Assembly: GCA_012932865.1 (NCBI GenBank)
Contig: SAXG01000001.1
Span: 2,407,693 to 2,471,692 of the forward strand
Direction of reading: 5' to 3'
DNA from: Amylostereum areolatum
Lineage: Eukaryota > Basidiomycota > Agaricomycetes > Russulales > Stereaceae
Length of the DNA stretch: 64,000 nt
Shown: one piece after another, positions 20,908-32,760 of the stretch
Position numbering within the stretch: position 1 is the first letter of the stretch
Layout of the letters: each line of letters starts with the position of its first letter
Program-made: the position numbers and the translations under genes
Notes under the pieces: model-generated
What the model saw: only the letters and a program-made list of their open reading frames with translations
What the model was told of the DNA's origin: nothing
The model's database searches: none

Positions 20908-22429
20908 ATGAAGTTCACACGCTCCTTGGGCGCTCTGCTGGCCGGCGCCTCCCTTGCCCTTGCCCTTCCCTCTCCCCGGCGACCCGTCGTTCGACGCGAG
21001 ACAAGCACCGATCTTGTTGCTGCCAGCTGGTATGCTGGTTGGCACGCCGACGACGTCCCCATCCAGAACGTTAGCTGGAGCAAGTACACGCACATGACCT
21101 ATTCCTTCGCGTGAGTCCGCCTTGACGCGTTCGACCGTCGTCCGGTGGCGCTGACTGCTTTCGCGACAGCATCACCGCACCAAGCGTGAAAACGCTCTCT
21201 TTGGCCGATTCCGACGTCACCCTGCTGAAGGAATTCGTCTCCACCGCCCACGCCAACGTGCGTATCCCATTTTTTTCTGTGGGTGTATGCGCTTTTGGCT
21301 GACGTCCTCGTAGAACGTCACCGCACTCGCGTCCATCGGTGGTTGGACTGGCGGCATCTATTTCTCTTCCAACGTCGCCACCGCCGAGAACCGCACGGCC
21401 TTCGTCAAGACCGTGACCGACATGGCGACCAACTTCAGCCTCGACGGCCTCGATTTCGAGTGCGTACACCCCCTCCCTTCTCCATTCTACCCATCCACTC
21501 ACCAACCACGTGTAGCTGGGAATACCCCAACGCCGACGGCATCGGCTGCAACGTCGTCCACCCCCAGGACACCTCCAACTTCCTCTCCTTCCTCCAAGAA
21601 CTCCGCCAAGACCCCGTCGGCTCCCAGCTCTTCCTCACCGCCGCCTCCTCCGTCAACCCCTGGAACGACGCCACGCAGACGCCCTCGACGAACCTGAGCG
21701 GGTTCGCCGACGTCCTCGACTACAGTCGCCATCATGAACTACGACATCTGGGGCTCCTGGACGCCCACCGCGGGCCCGAACGCCCCGCTCAACGACTCGT
21801 GCGCGTCGACCGACCGGCAACAGGGCTCCGCCGTCGCCGCCGTGCAGAAATGGCACGCGGCGGGGATCCCGACGAACAAGCTCGTGCTCGGCGTGCCCTC
21901 GTACGGCCACTCCTTCCGCGTCGCCCCGCAGAACGCCGTCGTGGACGGCACGGGCGAGCTCGCGGCCTACCCCGCGTTCGCCGCGCAGGACCAGCCTTTG
22001 GGCGATAGCTGGGACGACCCCAACCCCGGTCCGGACGTCTGTGGGAATGCGCAGGGCCCCGAGGGCAACTTCGACTTTTGGGGCATGTTCGAGGGCGGGT
22101 TCCTCGTCGTCGACGCCAACGGGACCGCCGTGCCCGCGGAGGGCATCGCGAGCACGTTCGACGAGTGCAGCCAGACGGTGCGTTCTTTGGTCCTGTTCGC
22201 GTCTGTGGAACAGACGAGGCTGATGCGGGTGCTTTGCGTGATGTAGCCCTTCGTGTACAACGCCACGTCGGAGGTGTTCGTCGCGTACGACGATCCGCGC
22301 TCGTTCGCGGCCAAGGGCGCGTTCATCAACTCGACCGGGCTGCGCGGGTTCGCGATGTGGGAGACCGGAGGGGACTACAAGGATATGCTCGTCGACTCCA
22401 TCCGGTCCGCCGTCGGGTTCGCGGCTTGA
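20908..22429 (+). CDS. Secreted GH18 chitinase
   Basis: Hydrolyses beta-1,4 links in chitin, for wall remodelling or nutrient use. The start ATG gives a signal peptide (MKFTRSLGALLAGASLALAL). Exons 20908-21110, 21170-21257, 21314-21459, 21516-about 22177 and 22247-22429 follow. The substrate-binding SIGGWTGG motif and the catalytic DGLDFDWEYP motif are complete; the last D is formed across the intron at 21460-21515. MNYDIWGSW, a further barrel motif, and GFAMWETGGDYKDML near the end are present. About 430 residues, normal for a fungal GH18 without a carbohydrate-binding module. At about 21724 one extra A shifts the frame between GFADVLDY and AIMNYDIW, with no intron signal. If real it kills the gene; all else looks intact, so a sequence error is plausible. 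Confidence 0.85.
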
Positions 22430-22669
22430 AGCCCCTTCCCTGCCTCTCGCTCCCTTTTTTCTCCTTCTCCTGTTTTTGACGGGTTGCGCTCTGGGTTAGC
22501 GCATGCGTGTACCACCATGCATCATATTGTACTCATACATGCATACTTAGCAATGTTCTGTAGCCTTACGCTTTTTTGCAGCAATAGCATCTCGTTCGTT
22601 TGTTCTTCCGCGCTTGCTGTACGACATTGTGGCCCCGTACGCTGCGCTGTCTGTAACTTGGCCTCTACC

Positions 22670-22745
22670 ATTTACCATACGCCACGGGTACGAGATCGAC
22701 GACAAATGACCACCTCGTTGGCGACCGCTGTTGCGGAATGAGGCG
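22670..22745 (+). repeat. Short inverted match to copy A of the WWW family
   Basis: The reverse complement of this stretch resembles 19925-19990 over about 60-70 bp: CATTCCGCAACAGCGGTCGCC here, CATTCCGCGACGGGGATCGCC there, continuing through GAGGTGG and GATCTCGTA. It looks like a small fragment of the 5' part of copy A. The rest of 22430-23011 shows no gene. Confidence 0.45.
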
Positions 22746-23011
22746 TGAAGCCCCAAACGCGCGAGGCGGCACTTGAACGACTCAAAGAAATGTTAACACT
22801 AATAGAGATTGGAGGAGACGAGCTTAATGGAATCTGACAAGAAGATTTTGTTCATACTACATAGTATAAACGGGGAAGGCAACTCTTCTAGGAATCATCG
22901 TGATCACAGCACGTCAATGCTATGTAGTCCACGTCCAACAGATTCCGAAGAGACAACTCAGACAAGCAAGTATCCAATACTCATTCTGACCTAGTACTCC
23001 GGGATCCGGCG

Positions 23012-23691
23012 CTACTTTGGTGGATATCCCCACCACCACAAACTTGGGACATCCGGGTCGAGATCCAACTCCTTCTTGATGGTCTCGATGACCTCGGCCT
23101 CTTCGTCCGCGCTCGCCAGCTGCGCTCTGTGGCGATTGTAATTCGAGTAGAGCGCGATCATACGAAAAGCATTCGGCGATCTCGGGTGTTCGCTCTGTAG
23201 CTCGACCCCAGTCTTCTTGCGGAGATACTTGAGCAGTTTGACCCAGGCGATAACATCGCGAAGGCCTGGAGTAAGCGTCGGAGAGCTGACAAAGTCTACA
23301 TTGTCACAGTCTGCTTCACGCAACCTGTCGTCGAAAAGCTTGTTCTTCTTCACGAAATCCGAAGCACGTCTGTGGAGGGACAATGAAGCCGTAGTGAAGA
23401 AGGGGCTCGTCAGGACGTCGCTGGATCCGCCGAAGCTGGTATTCCTCGGGAAGATGAGAAAGTGGCTCCCAGTCCGGGTGAGATTCTGTTCGGAGTCCTT
23501 TATACAGTTCCTCCTGGGCCGCAGATGTATGAGTATTCTCCTTCTGAGGTATGTGTCAGATACATAGTAGAATGAGATTCAGGGGACCGTACCTCCAAGC
23601 CGTCGACGGCGGGTTCGTTGATAGTACTGTCAGTGATAAAAGACCCGGACTGAAGCCCAATATTTGAGGCAGAGGGTACGGTCTTCATCAT
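23012..23691 (-). pseudogene. Copy B of the WWW-motif family (frame-broken)
   Basis: The minus strand starts MMKTVPSASNIGLQSGSF, with a donor after AVDGLE (about 23592) and an acceptor before EELYKGLRTESHPDWEPL. Then come PDEPLLHYGFI, and in a frame shifted by one base near 23385, RASDFVKKNKLFDDRL, VKLLKYLRKKTGVELQ, FRMIALYSNYN and DPDVPSLWWWGYPPK, ending at 23012. The layout matches the intact copy D: a short first exon, one intron, then a second exon of about 140 codons. The last W is followed by G instead of D. The function is unknown. The frame break may be real or an assembly error. Confidence 0.55.
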
Positions 23692-24082
23692 ATGACGGCT
23701 GAGAATGTCGGTGCCGGGTGGTCACTGGTGTGCGCTGGAAATCTCACAATGGAGGGCTAGGATAGTCTCCCGTCACAGACCTTATGTAAGTACCGACGAG
23801 CAGCCAACGCGTCGCGGAGAAAAGCTGAAGCGCGTACCAGGGCCGACCTGGGCCGACGCAGTCGTGAACAAAGGAACCGTGGGAATGGCGCGATGGCAAG
23901 GTAAGCTTTGCTTTATATAATTACCCACCCGCTATCCACATTTTACAAACCAAGAACATCCGACGTCCCAACTTCTCCTCGACTAGCCCGCCTGGTCTCA
24001 TCTCTCCTCGCGCTCTAATTTCGTACATTCCTCCAAACCCTGGTCAACAAGCGGAGTGTTCGAACTGATTCTCGTTCTGGTC

Positions 24083-24777
24083 ATGCCTCGATCCTACTTT
24101 GCGAGAGGAAATCCTTGTCTGGAGTTTGAACTCGACGAGAATGATCGCCCTATCGGCCACCCTTGTGATGGATTTAAGCTCACAAAGCGTGCTCAAGCAC
24201 TGTGTCTTGAAGTGCGTCACACCACCTTTCTCCGGTGCGGGTTTCTCTGCTGACCTGGTGTGTAGAAATGGCGAAAGTGCGTCGATAAAAGGCCACCAAT
24301 TCGCACAACTACCCGTCGAACTTCGCCCCAAGCATCCCGAAGACGGCACGCCGCTTCTCCATTACGGCTTCGTTATCGAGGAGGAAGATATCATGGCCTG
24401 CGCCATCAGGAACAACATCATCAACGACGAGACGAAACCCAGCCAGCGCTATCTTTTCGCCGTGTGGGGAGTTTTCAGCTTCTTATGTCGCGAGACCCGC
24501 GCCTTGGTCTATCACCGCAGCCCACTGTCGATAGAGCATAAACATATGGTGTCTCTCTACTCCAACCATTCTATCGAGGAGGACGAATATGACGAAGAAG
24601 ATGAAAGGGAAATTATCGAGATCGTCAAGAGGGAGCTCAATATCCCCGAGAGCACTCCGCTCATGTGGTGGTGGGATGCCATCGAGAATGGACCAGGGTG
24701 CGTAACCTAAGCCCGTCTTTGTTTACTTTGACTTCTCTGACCGCCTTCCCTCTAGACCTGAATTCGACAGAGAGTGA
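24083..24777 (+). pseudogene. Copy C of the WWW-motif family (probably one frameshift)
   Basis: Exon 1 from ATG at 24083 reads MPRSYFARGNPCLEFELDEN, then FKLTKRAQALCLE to a GTGCGT donor. The second exon begins KWRKCVDKRPP, matching KFVQAVKMHPP in copy D. It then shifts frame by one base near 24295 and continues QLPVELRPKHPEDGTPLLHY, DIMACAIRNNI, KHMVSLYSNHSIEEDEYDEE, IIEIVKRELNIPES and MWWWDAIENGPG. A last intron and a short terminal exon (PEFDRE) end at TGA 24775-24777. Acidic residues are concentrated before the final helix. No known domain. Copies B and C are neighbours in opposite orientation. Confidence 0.55.
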
Positions 24778-25844
24778 TCCTCTTCGTCACGGTCCACCCA
24801 AACGTAATTATCGCCTTGGGCCTCTCTTGCCTTTGCATCATGGATTCATGTTGTGCATTCTACTCTGCTGTCATTCGTTCTCATCATCGCATTCCACATT
24901 TGTACCACCACCGCACTTCTGTAATTGACTATGCATCCATGTTTCCGACCCCCCTCCTGTTTCTTCAAGACTTTCTGCACGACTAGGAAAGGTGATGCCG
25001 TTATACGAGCCCACTGCTGCAATACAGCGCCCATCGCCGGTCGTAGTGTCTCCCGCCGAGCCCTTCCCTTCCTTCGAGACCGGTGCACCTTTCTCTCTGA
25101 ACGTGTTTGCACAAGTCTCGATCATGCAATTGCAACCCGTGAGCATGTGGATTTCTCGAACAATGAGCCTCTCGGGCCGGCGTCATCGACAAATGTTGGG
25201 GGCATTGAGTGGCTCGGGTAATCCCGTGGTGTACACAGTTGCAAGTACATAAGTACCCTCTGGGCGGGGTGTTTTACTGTGTATGTATGTACACCGTGTG
25301 TAAATGCCTACGAGTTACCCAAGTGGCATACCGATCATGAACAAATCACCAACCAGTCGTCAATTTCTGCGCTGTGCACGAGATCGACGACGCTGAACCT
25401 AAGACGACCTTACCTTTCCATGAACCTTGCCATCCTAAGTCACCGGCCTCTACTCTCAGAGTCCCTGGATATCGAAGGTGAAAAAACGGTGTGCCGTGTA
25501 GTGTAGGACTGCCATTCTGTGCAAACGACATCGTACAAGCGATCGGATGTTGGTATAGTGTCCGTAGAACAAAACAAAGGGGAGGACGGGGGTGAGAGGC
25601 GCCATGAGCATACGAGAAAGAGAGCTGCGTATGACGATAGGGTTCATGGTCATGAGAAGAGAGCGAGCGCGGAAGATGCGTGGGGTAGCAAGAACAGTGT
25701 CCGTCAGGGTCTTTGTAAGTGTGTGAAGGTGAGGTAAGGATGTCCCAGGTCCTAACGTGCGTCGATGGGGGTGGTGGAAGCCGCGAAGTAAATGTCCGAT
25801 GAAGTGTCCGCCGATACTCGAGAAGGAACGGTCCTGGAACCGCT
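24778..25844. other. Intergenic, no convincing gene
   Basis: Several open frames exist on both strands, including 25346-25888 minus, but none has a recognisable domain or a consistent splice pattern. It probably contains the 3' ends of the flanking genes. Confidence 0.4.
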
Positions 25845-26421
25845 CTAGTGCGTGATGCTGAACTCGGGCGACTTGTTGCCAGAGTCACCCATGACTGCGA
25901 GGGGTGAAAAGTGGATCAGATCCTGGCCCATCTCCACTCAGGAGCATCGTGAACAACACGTACGGACAACGAAGTAGGTGTTGCGGTCTTGAACCTCGGG
26001 GATGGTGTAGTTGACCTGACCATCCTTGAGCTTGAAGCCCTGATGCGAGCGGGTGCGCTGTTGGGTCGGAAGACTTGCATCAGGGTTGCTTCACACCCCC
26101 AACGAAACCTGCGACTCACAGATGTCGAGATGCTCCGAAGACGAGCCAGACTCAGAGTAGCCGAGCAAGAGCGAACCAGTGTATTCCTTCGAATCGTCGT
26201 TGAGCTGGGAGGTGTCCCACTTGGCGGTCTGGACCGAGGCGACGGTGTAAGTCTCATTGCCGGCGGGCTGGGTGACCATGGGGGTGACGACGACGTTGGA
26301 CACGGGAGAGGCGGCGGCCGCCGCCACGGGGCACCTGGATGAAGTTGTCGAGCATGATGGGAGAGGCGGACACGAAGGAGGTTGCGGCGACGAGGGCAGA
26401 AATGAGAGTGGTGAACTGCAT
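25845..26421 (-). pseudogene. Kre9/KNH-like secreted protein, downstream paralog (frame uncertain)
   Basis: The minus strand starts MQFTTLISALVAATSFVSAS, a clear signal peptide. The immunoglobulin-like Kre9/KNH (Ser-Thr-rich membrane anchor) domain follows, but in another frame: ETYTVASVQTAKWDTS, YTGSLLLGYSESGSSSEHLD, then FKLKDGQVNYTIPEVQDRNT and VMGDSGNKSPEFSITH before the stop at 25845. The shift lies near 26310, in a GGCGG-rich stretch. A second mismatch of phase occurs around the first intron (about 26110). Family members act in or on the cell wall. The next gene upstream, in the same orientation, is an intact paralog. Whether the breaks are real is unclear. Confidence 0.55.
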
Positions 26422-27354
26422 GATGAGCGATTATCAGGGTATGGAGCCGGGCGGGCGTAAGGGTTGGGCGGGGACGACGACGGGAGGGGGGACGTGAAGG
26501 TGGAGGGGGACCGAAAGGGGGAGGGTGGGCGCGCACATCGGTTCGACAAGGCTTTATACTTGGGCGCGAAGAAGATCTGCATGTTCCGATTCCGATCGCG
26601 ACCAACTGGAGAAGTCGCGCTGGCATTTGGATCCTTGGAGCTGGCAGGGCGCTTCGACGAAATACAGCGGAACGCCTCGCTCATTTTTCCATCTCGTACA
26701 CTGCTGCACATGAGCCTGCCCTAGCCAGGCTAGCCTGCGCTCGCGTGGCGTGAACCAACAGGCGTTTCTCTGAACTCGCTGTAAACGGCAATCCCTGAAA
26801 ATTCCTGCTAGGGTTCTAGTCAGCTTGAACCCTCTTCTACAAGCCTGAGAAGAAAACTACTCCATACCCTCGTGCGAACACCGGTTGCGACCTCATTATG
26901 GAGCATCATTGGATGGGACGAAGACGTGAAGACGACCATTCGAAGACTGCGGTCCGCGGCACGATCTCAGTCAGGTACAATCTGAGAAGTTGGCTCTAAA
27001 AACATAAATACGCTACGGTACGTGCTCGTCGACGGCGACATTATGGAAAGATTTGTAGGTATACACATCACGCCCGGGTACACATGCATAGCTAATTGAT
27101 ACGAGAGTGGTACATGGCAACAACGTGCGCTATCATCATAGCTCTCAGGCTCAAACACGATGAAGAACGCCGGGCTTCTTCAATTGGCTAATGAAATGCG
27201 GAAACCGGGTGCGGAACATATCGCAATCATAAGGATCACGGCGGGCTACAAGCTGCTACAAGAGGGTACAGGTGCTACAAGAATGCTACGGGATGTCCAA
27301 GGTCCAAGAAGTGCATAGCGAACGGGAGAGGGGAAAGCGGGACGGAAGAGAACA
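26422..27354. other. Intergenic between the two Kre9/KNH-like paralogs
   Basis: I see no coding frame with support. It carries a GGGGGACG-rich 5' flank of the downstream paralog (26450-26530) and an AT-richer remainder. Confidence 0.45.
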
Positions 27355-27958
27355 TCAAGCGTCGATAGTGAATTTGGGGCTGACGTTGCCGGAATCGCCG
27401 ATGACTAGAAGACGAGTCCCCTCGTGAGCACGACGGACTAGTGGGAGCGCGATAAAGAAAATACGCACGTGCGACGATGTAGGTGTCTTTGGAGGGTACG
27501 TTGGGCACGACGATGTTGGCTTGACCGTCTCGAAGGTCGAAGCCTTGCGCGAGGGGGTGGTCTACGGAGAGAAGAGAAGATCAGAATGTGGGCGGGAGAG
27601 AGGGGTTGAGGGCCACGCACCGACGTCGAGGTTCTCGCTTCCAGAACCGTCCAAGAACCCAAGAAGGAGCTTGCCTTGGTAGTTCGTCACTCGCGACGGT
27701 GGGTTCTGGGTATCCCTACAGAGACTGTCAATATGAAACCTAATTGTCGAGAAAGGAAACATACCACATAACAGTCTGGCTGGATCCGACCTTCCACAAG
27801 TTGCCTTGCTTGGGGCTAATAACTGGAGGCGCCCATACGCTGCGCGCCACGATGGTCGAATTCATAGGGGGAGTGGATAGGGCAGAGGCAGAGAGAGTGG
27901 TGTAGCCCCCGAGGTAAACCAGCGCAGAGACGAGGGAAGTGGTAGAGGAGAACTTCAT
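27355..27958 (-). CDS. Kre9/KNH-like secreted cell-surface protein
   Basis: Four minus-strand exons join in frame. The first reads MKFSSTTSLVSALVYLGGYT and gives a signal peptide. The domain then follows: APPVISPKQGNLWKVGSSQT, VMWDTQNPPSRVTNYQGKLL, GFLDGSGSENLDV, DHPLAQGFDLRDGQANIVVP, NVPSKDTYIVALIGDSGNVS and PKFTIDA, with the stop at 27355-27357. About 150 residues. The pattern (aromatic-W near a WxVG-like turn, LLLGFLDG, GDSGN..PxFTI) is that of the Ser-Thr-rich GPI-anchored membrane (Kre9/KNH) family common in basidiomycete secretomes. Roles proposed for the family concern beta-glucan or the cell surface. There is no obvious GPI signal at the short C-terminus, so the protein is probably secreted. 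Confidence 0.75.
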
Positions 27959-28682
27959 AGCGAAGCGAAGAGGGAAAGCAGATGAAGGGTAGAGCGAAGC
28001 ACGAGGTGGGTTTGGGTAGAGAAGATATAAGGGGGTATGAGGTAGATGGAAAAGCAGAAGTTCGAGCGTGCTGTATAGTCTGCCTTTTCGACTTCCTATT
28101 TATGCTTCTGTCGATTTTGAATCAGACCATCAGGCTGGACTGATCATTGCAATCCGAACTGCCAGAGCATGAGACGGATATTGACCGCCTGGTCGGCAGA
28201 GACACTGCATAGTTGGATGAAATATCAAGATGGTGGTACGACCCAAGACCACGCACCGTGTACTCCAGCGCTGAGTCATTTGAAAGCGAGAAAGACAAGA
28301 TACGGCGGGCTGCAGAGCATAGACCTTGTTTGCGCCAGATCAACCAAAGACATGGAGCACTCTATAGGGAGATCCCAATCCTGAAGGCTGGCGGAGGGGT
28401 AAGACTGCGATTTGGGCAGGACTGAAACCAAGGTGTTCTCAGACTGGTGTATGGCATGGTTGGTGTGGTTTGAGACATGGATCGAGAGACAGTGGACACG
28501 CGTCGTGGTACCAGTCACATGACCGACCCGATGGATTTCCCCATCCACGGTCCAGAAGTAGTGCAACAAGTTAGTGCTCAGGTTTGTCCAGATAATAAGC
28601 AGCCCTCTCTTATTAGCACACCAGAGCATTTAGAATACAAAAAGCTTCAGAAATCGGAAACAAAAGACCCACGAAACACCTC
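27959..28682. other. Intergenic, nothing recognised
   Basis: It holds the promoter side of the Kre9/KNH-like gene and the 3' flank of the acyltransferase gene. The open frame at 28276-28629 (minus) has no recognisable content. Confidence 0.45.
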
Positions 28683-31199
28683 TCATTGCCCCGGGGGTAC
28701 GAACACCAAATCCTCCTTCTCACTATCCACCTCCGCCGACGAGATCTCCCCATCGCTGTTCAACGCCGCCCAGTCTCCCTCGATCCGCTTGCTCAGCGCA
28801 GCAACCTTCGCTCCTCGCTGCCTCAGAAACGCCACGACCTCCCGCGCGTTCCGCCAGCCGACAGGCGCGCGCGGGGGCGCGACCGCACCCTCAGCCTCTG
28901 AGCTCGCAGCCTCCCGGGGAACGTCGACAGCTCCACCATAGGCTTTCGCGAGGTGGGCCGACGCGCGCACACGCTTGTCCGGACGGCCGTGCTCGAGCTG
29001 GTCGAGGAAGGACGCGAGCGCACGCGCGGCCTCGCCTCGCGCGCGGAGGACATGGCGCATGACGCGGCCGGAGCGAGGCCGGCGTTTGCGCGTGGACTTG
29101 ACGGGGGTTTCGGCGGACGCGCCTGTGATCGTGGACGCGGGGACGCTGGGCTTCGTTTGCGGCGATGAATTGGTGATCCACGGGTTCGCGGGGGGGATGG
29201 GCGTCGCTGTGTATTGCTGGAGCGCGGCGAGGGAGTACTCCCATTTCTTGGGAGCCCAGACGCCGAGCAGGACACGCCATGCGGCTTCGACGCGCTTCAT
29301 GCTGCAGGAAAGACAGGATGAGAGGCCGACGCTCGGGGTTCGGAAGGTGCGGTGTGGCTCACCGATTGTATGCGTCTGTGAAACGACATCATCAGGACCG
29401 ATGTCAGGGGTGAAGGGGGGATCGGGGGAGCTTACCGTTGATCAGCCGCGTATGATAGACCGCGAACAGCCAGACGATAGATGCCGAAAGCAGGGCGCCG
29501 ATGGGAGTGTACCACAAGAACGCCCAGAGCACGAAAAAGGTAGTTGGATAGATCATGGAGAGAAATAGCAAGCCAAAGATGACCTTGTTCTGCGCCTGTG
29601 TTTCTTCCTCGTCTTCCACCAGGTGGGCTCCAAGACGACCCATGATGTATGCGGGCGAATGGACGAGTATGGGCAGGCAGAAGAAGGGAAGCCGGATCAG
29701 GCAGGCGAGGCTGTCGCGAATGAGGATGAGAAGGGTGAAAACGCGACTGGGCACGGCAACAGGTCGGTTGGGGTCCAGGGTCTTGGGTAGAGGGAGCGAG
29801 GAGAGGACAGAGTTGGTTAATTGCGCCGATTGGAGAAGCGAGTAATATTCCAGCAGGTTGCGCTTCACCCAATTGAAGTTGTCGGCGGCATCTGGCGTCG
29901 AGAACAGGTCTACGAGGCTGCGAGGGAAACCAGACACAAAGAGCGTGTAAGCAAGGTTCACTTTCGCCCAAATGAAACCACGGAAACACACGTTTGTGAG
30001 ATCTGAACAAAGTCTTCCAGAGGGATACTCTTCTCGTCTTCCCATAGGAGGTCGCGAGCCATGCGGGCAGCATAAAGCGTGTCCCTGAGGATGACACAGG
30101 GGATCAATAGGGAGTTGGGTGTCTGTCCCACTGTAACGAAGAGACACATACCAGTCGGGTGCGTTGATCGTCAACTCGACCAGCTGCGACTCGATGGCCC
30201 GCGTGAGACGCTTCACAGCGGCGCGCGAGGAACCTTCTTCCTCGGACATGAATTGGTCGACATATGCATCCGTGGTTATGGGTTGACCGAACCTATTTCC
30301 GTGCGTGAGCCACCCAAGGTCTACACGTCCCGATGAATGAAGTGCGCTCACTCCAATATAACCTATTAACACAGGTTAGGGATGCTTTCACCCGAGTAAG
30401 CATAGTACTCACGTAGCTGCGGTATTTAGACTTGTTGGTGTATACGATCGCGGCAGGTACTATCACAAGTGGTTCCGTGGCTGCGAGGTCGGGATGTTCC
30501 TTTGCCCACCTCGTATACTCCATGGCCGCCCAAGCCGCGCCGTCCTTCACCTGCATAATTCGAGGCTCCGTGTAACTGGTACCTTCGGGGAACAAAGCGA
30601 CCGCCGCACCGTGGCTTAGCGCCTCGAATGTACCGCGGAAGAGGGTCTGCCGGTCCTTGCTCTTGCGATCCACCGGGATGTTACCCGTGCTGATCAGAAT
30701 CTTCCGAACGACGGGGTTCTTGAACAGGCTGGCTGAATGGAGGCAAGATATGAGAAGGCGGGGATAGCGCCTTGCGGACGAACCCACCTTTGCTCCAATA
30801 ATGTAGTATACGCGCGTAGGGGAACGACGAGGCTGCAAAGTGATCGGTCAGGAAGTGAATATGTGCGCGGGATTGAATACATACAGAGCACCGCAGGATC
30901 TAGCATCATGTTGTGGTGCGTCGCGGTCCTGAAGAACACATGTCAGCTTCACGAACGCCCGTCACTACGCCACCACGCGTCCACCACGCCTCCGACAGCC
31001 CGCCCTCACCACCATTCGTGAGCATCGTCGCATCCACAGAAATTGGGTGGCAGGGAGAAAGAAACTAAACATACGTGATGAGTGGTCCATTCCGTGGCAC
31101 ATTTTCCCCGCCGATGACACGAACTTCCGTGAAGAATGCGTAGACGGCCCAGCCAGCAATGCCGCGCAAAATGCGGTGAAGGATCTTGCTATCCTCCAT
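28683..31199 (-). CDS. Glycerol-3-phosphate/DHAP acyltransferase (Sct1/Gpt2-like)
   Basis: Transfers an acyl chain from acyl-CoA to glycerol-3-phosphate, the first step of phospholipid and triglyceride synthesis in the ER membrane. The minus strand begins MEDSKILHRILRGIAGWAVY. PlsC-type motifs follow across several exons: block I HHNMMLD (HxxxxD), GNIPVDRKSKDRQ, block III ALFPEGTSYTEPRI and VIVPAAIVYTNKSKYRS. After the catalytic part come FGQPITTDAYVDQF and a helical region. At least three membrane segments follow (SLACLIRLPFFCLPILV, VIFGLLFLSMIYPTTFFVLW, PIGALLSASIVWLFAVY), then a basic cytosolic tail with KSTRKRRPRSGR. The stop is at 28683. It shares a 336-bp divergent promoter with SPC3. 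Strong domain match; exon edges approximate. Confidence 0.85.
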
Positions 31200-31535
31200 G
31201 AGCGTAGGATGTTGTGCCCGCTGAGACGGCGACGATATGATGTGGAAGGAGAGAGGAGATGCTGGTGACGAGCCAGCGACAGCTGTTATGGCACCTCTCA
31301 GATGCAAGTGCCGAGCACTTCGCTTCAGCGCTCAACGCACCAAGACAGACAAGGAGGCGCCAAAGAGGGGGGATGGGAAATACCTTCCTCATTTGGACGA
31401 CGCGTCTGTCGACGTGTTCCGTCTTGCTCGCCACGACCAACTCACCCGCGTCCTTCACTTCGTTCCCTCTCGCCTGAACATCGTTCTTTTTCTCTCTCAT
31501 TTGTGCTTCTGTATCAGCCTTGCGACATCGAGACG
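31200..31535. promoter_or_regulatory. Shared divergent promoter of the acyltransferase and SPC3 genes
   Basis: The two start codons are only 336 bp apart on opposite strands. No clear TATA box is visible. A CT-rich stretch precedes the SPC3 start. Confidence 0.5.
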
Positions 31536-32760
31536 ATGCACAGCGTATACTCCAGGATCAACAACGTCTCCGCGACGCTCTCAACATGCGTCATGGTTCT
31601 CCTTGCCGCTATCGCGTGCTCCTCCCTGCTATTCTACGCAGATCCCAAGGGAATCCATAGATGTCACTGGTATCAATGTGTGCGTGCTCTCCCTGAATAC
31701 TCGCGAACCCGGCGGAAGAATGCACGAGCAAGACTTCTGCCGAGTTGGCACTGCAAGCATCGCGATCGTTCGCGCCTTGGTCGTGCATTCCATATCTCTT
31801 ATTCTCACCCTCGCTTGCTTTCGGACACTAACGATCATTACAGATATAACATGGGAACGCGGCGGCGACCGCTTCGGAAGCAAGATCAGGTCAGGATGAG
31901 CTTCAACACCACCACCGGTGCGTCCTCACGCTCTCCTTGTTCGTTCACACCGCTTACCCGTTCGCTTCGTCACGTCTCTCGACGATCAGACCTCCGACCG
32001 CTATTCAATTGGAACACAAAACAGCTTTTCGTATGGGTGCAGGCGGAGTACACAAATTCCCAAGGGGTAGGTCTTCGCTAGATGTCTTGTATTCAGGGCA
32101 CACGTTCGTGGTCTTCTCTTCGGAAGATGCTCTATGGCTGTACCGTGTTGCCCATGTCTATCCATACTGGGTACATGGTGCATTCCCACATTATCTCACA
32201 TGGGGCTATGGCTTGCACGGCGGTTTTCGGTGCGAATCGAAAACGCGAATTGACGTTCTCGTTATCCCCCTCTAAGTCGATGTTTATCTCGTGGCGTTCC
32301 CCTCTCATGGGCCGATGCTGCGCGGCCGCCTCCCCTGTTCCATTCGCCCTCCCCATCCCCATCTCCGTTGTTTCAGCCATAGGCTCATCATACTGATCAT
32401 CCCCGTTTCGTAATTTTAGACGCAAAACGAGGTCGTGCTCTGGGACCGTATCGTCCGGCGCAAGGAGGACGCGCTCATCGACCTCGCAGGCAAGAACCGT
32501 TATTTCTTCCACGAATTGTCGAAGAAGTTTGCGTGAGCGCCCTCCTTTTTACCTCCTTCCCAAAGCGGCGTCGCCTCCAGTAATCTATCGCACAAGACAC
32601 AAACTAACCCATTCTCGTTTTACTCGGTAGGGGCTCAGGCCCGGCGCACTACTCACTCAAGTACAACATCATGCCGTACGTGGGCCTGCTCACGTCCGGA
32701 GAGGCCGCGCGGACCACCGAGCCGATTGCGTTCCCTGCGGTCAAGGAGGCGACGGATTGA
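31536..32760 (+). CDS. SPC3: Signal peptidase complex subunit 3
   Basis: Essential ER membrane subunit that supports cleavage of signal peptides by Sec11. The first exon gives MHSVYSRINNVSATLSTCVM and one N-terminal membrane segment (VMVLLAAIACSSLLFY). Later exons encode the lumenal domain: MSFNTTT-DLRPLFNWNTKQ, LFVWVQAEYTNSQG, NEVVLWDRIVRRKEDALIDL, FFHELSKKFA, and GSGPAHYSLKYNIMPYVGLL ending EPIAFPAVKEATD at TGA 32758-32760. These match the family closely. Near 31650 (AAGGGAATCC) one extra base puts the expected SIDVTGINV out of frame with the membrane segment. As SPC3 is essential, a sequence error is the likelier reading. It is transcribed away from the acyltransferase gene. Confidence 0.85.
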
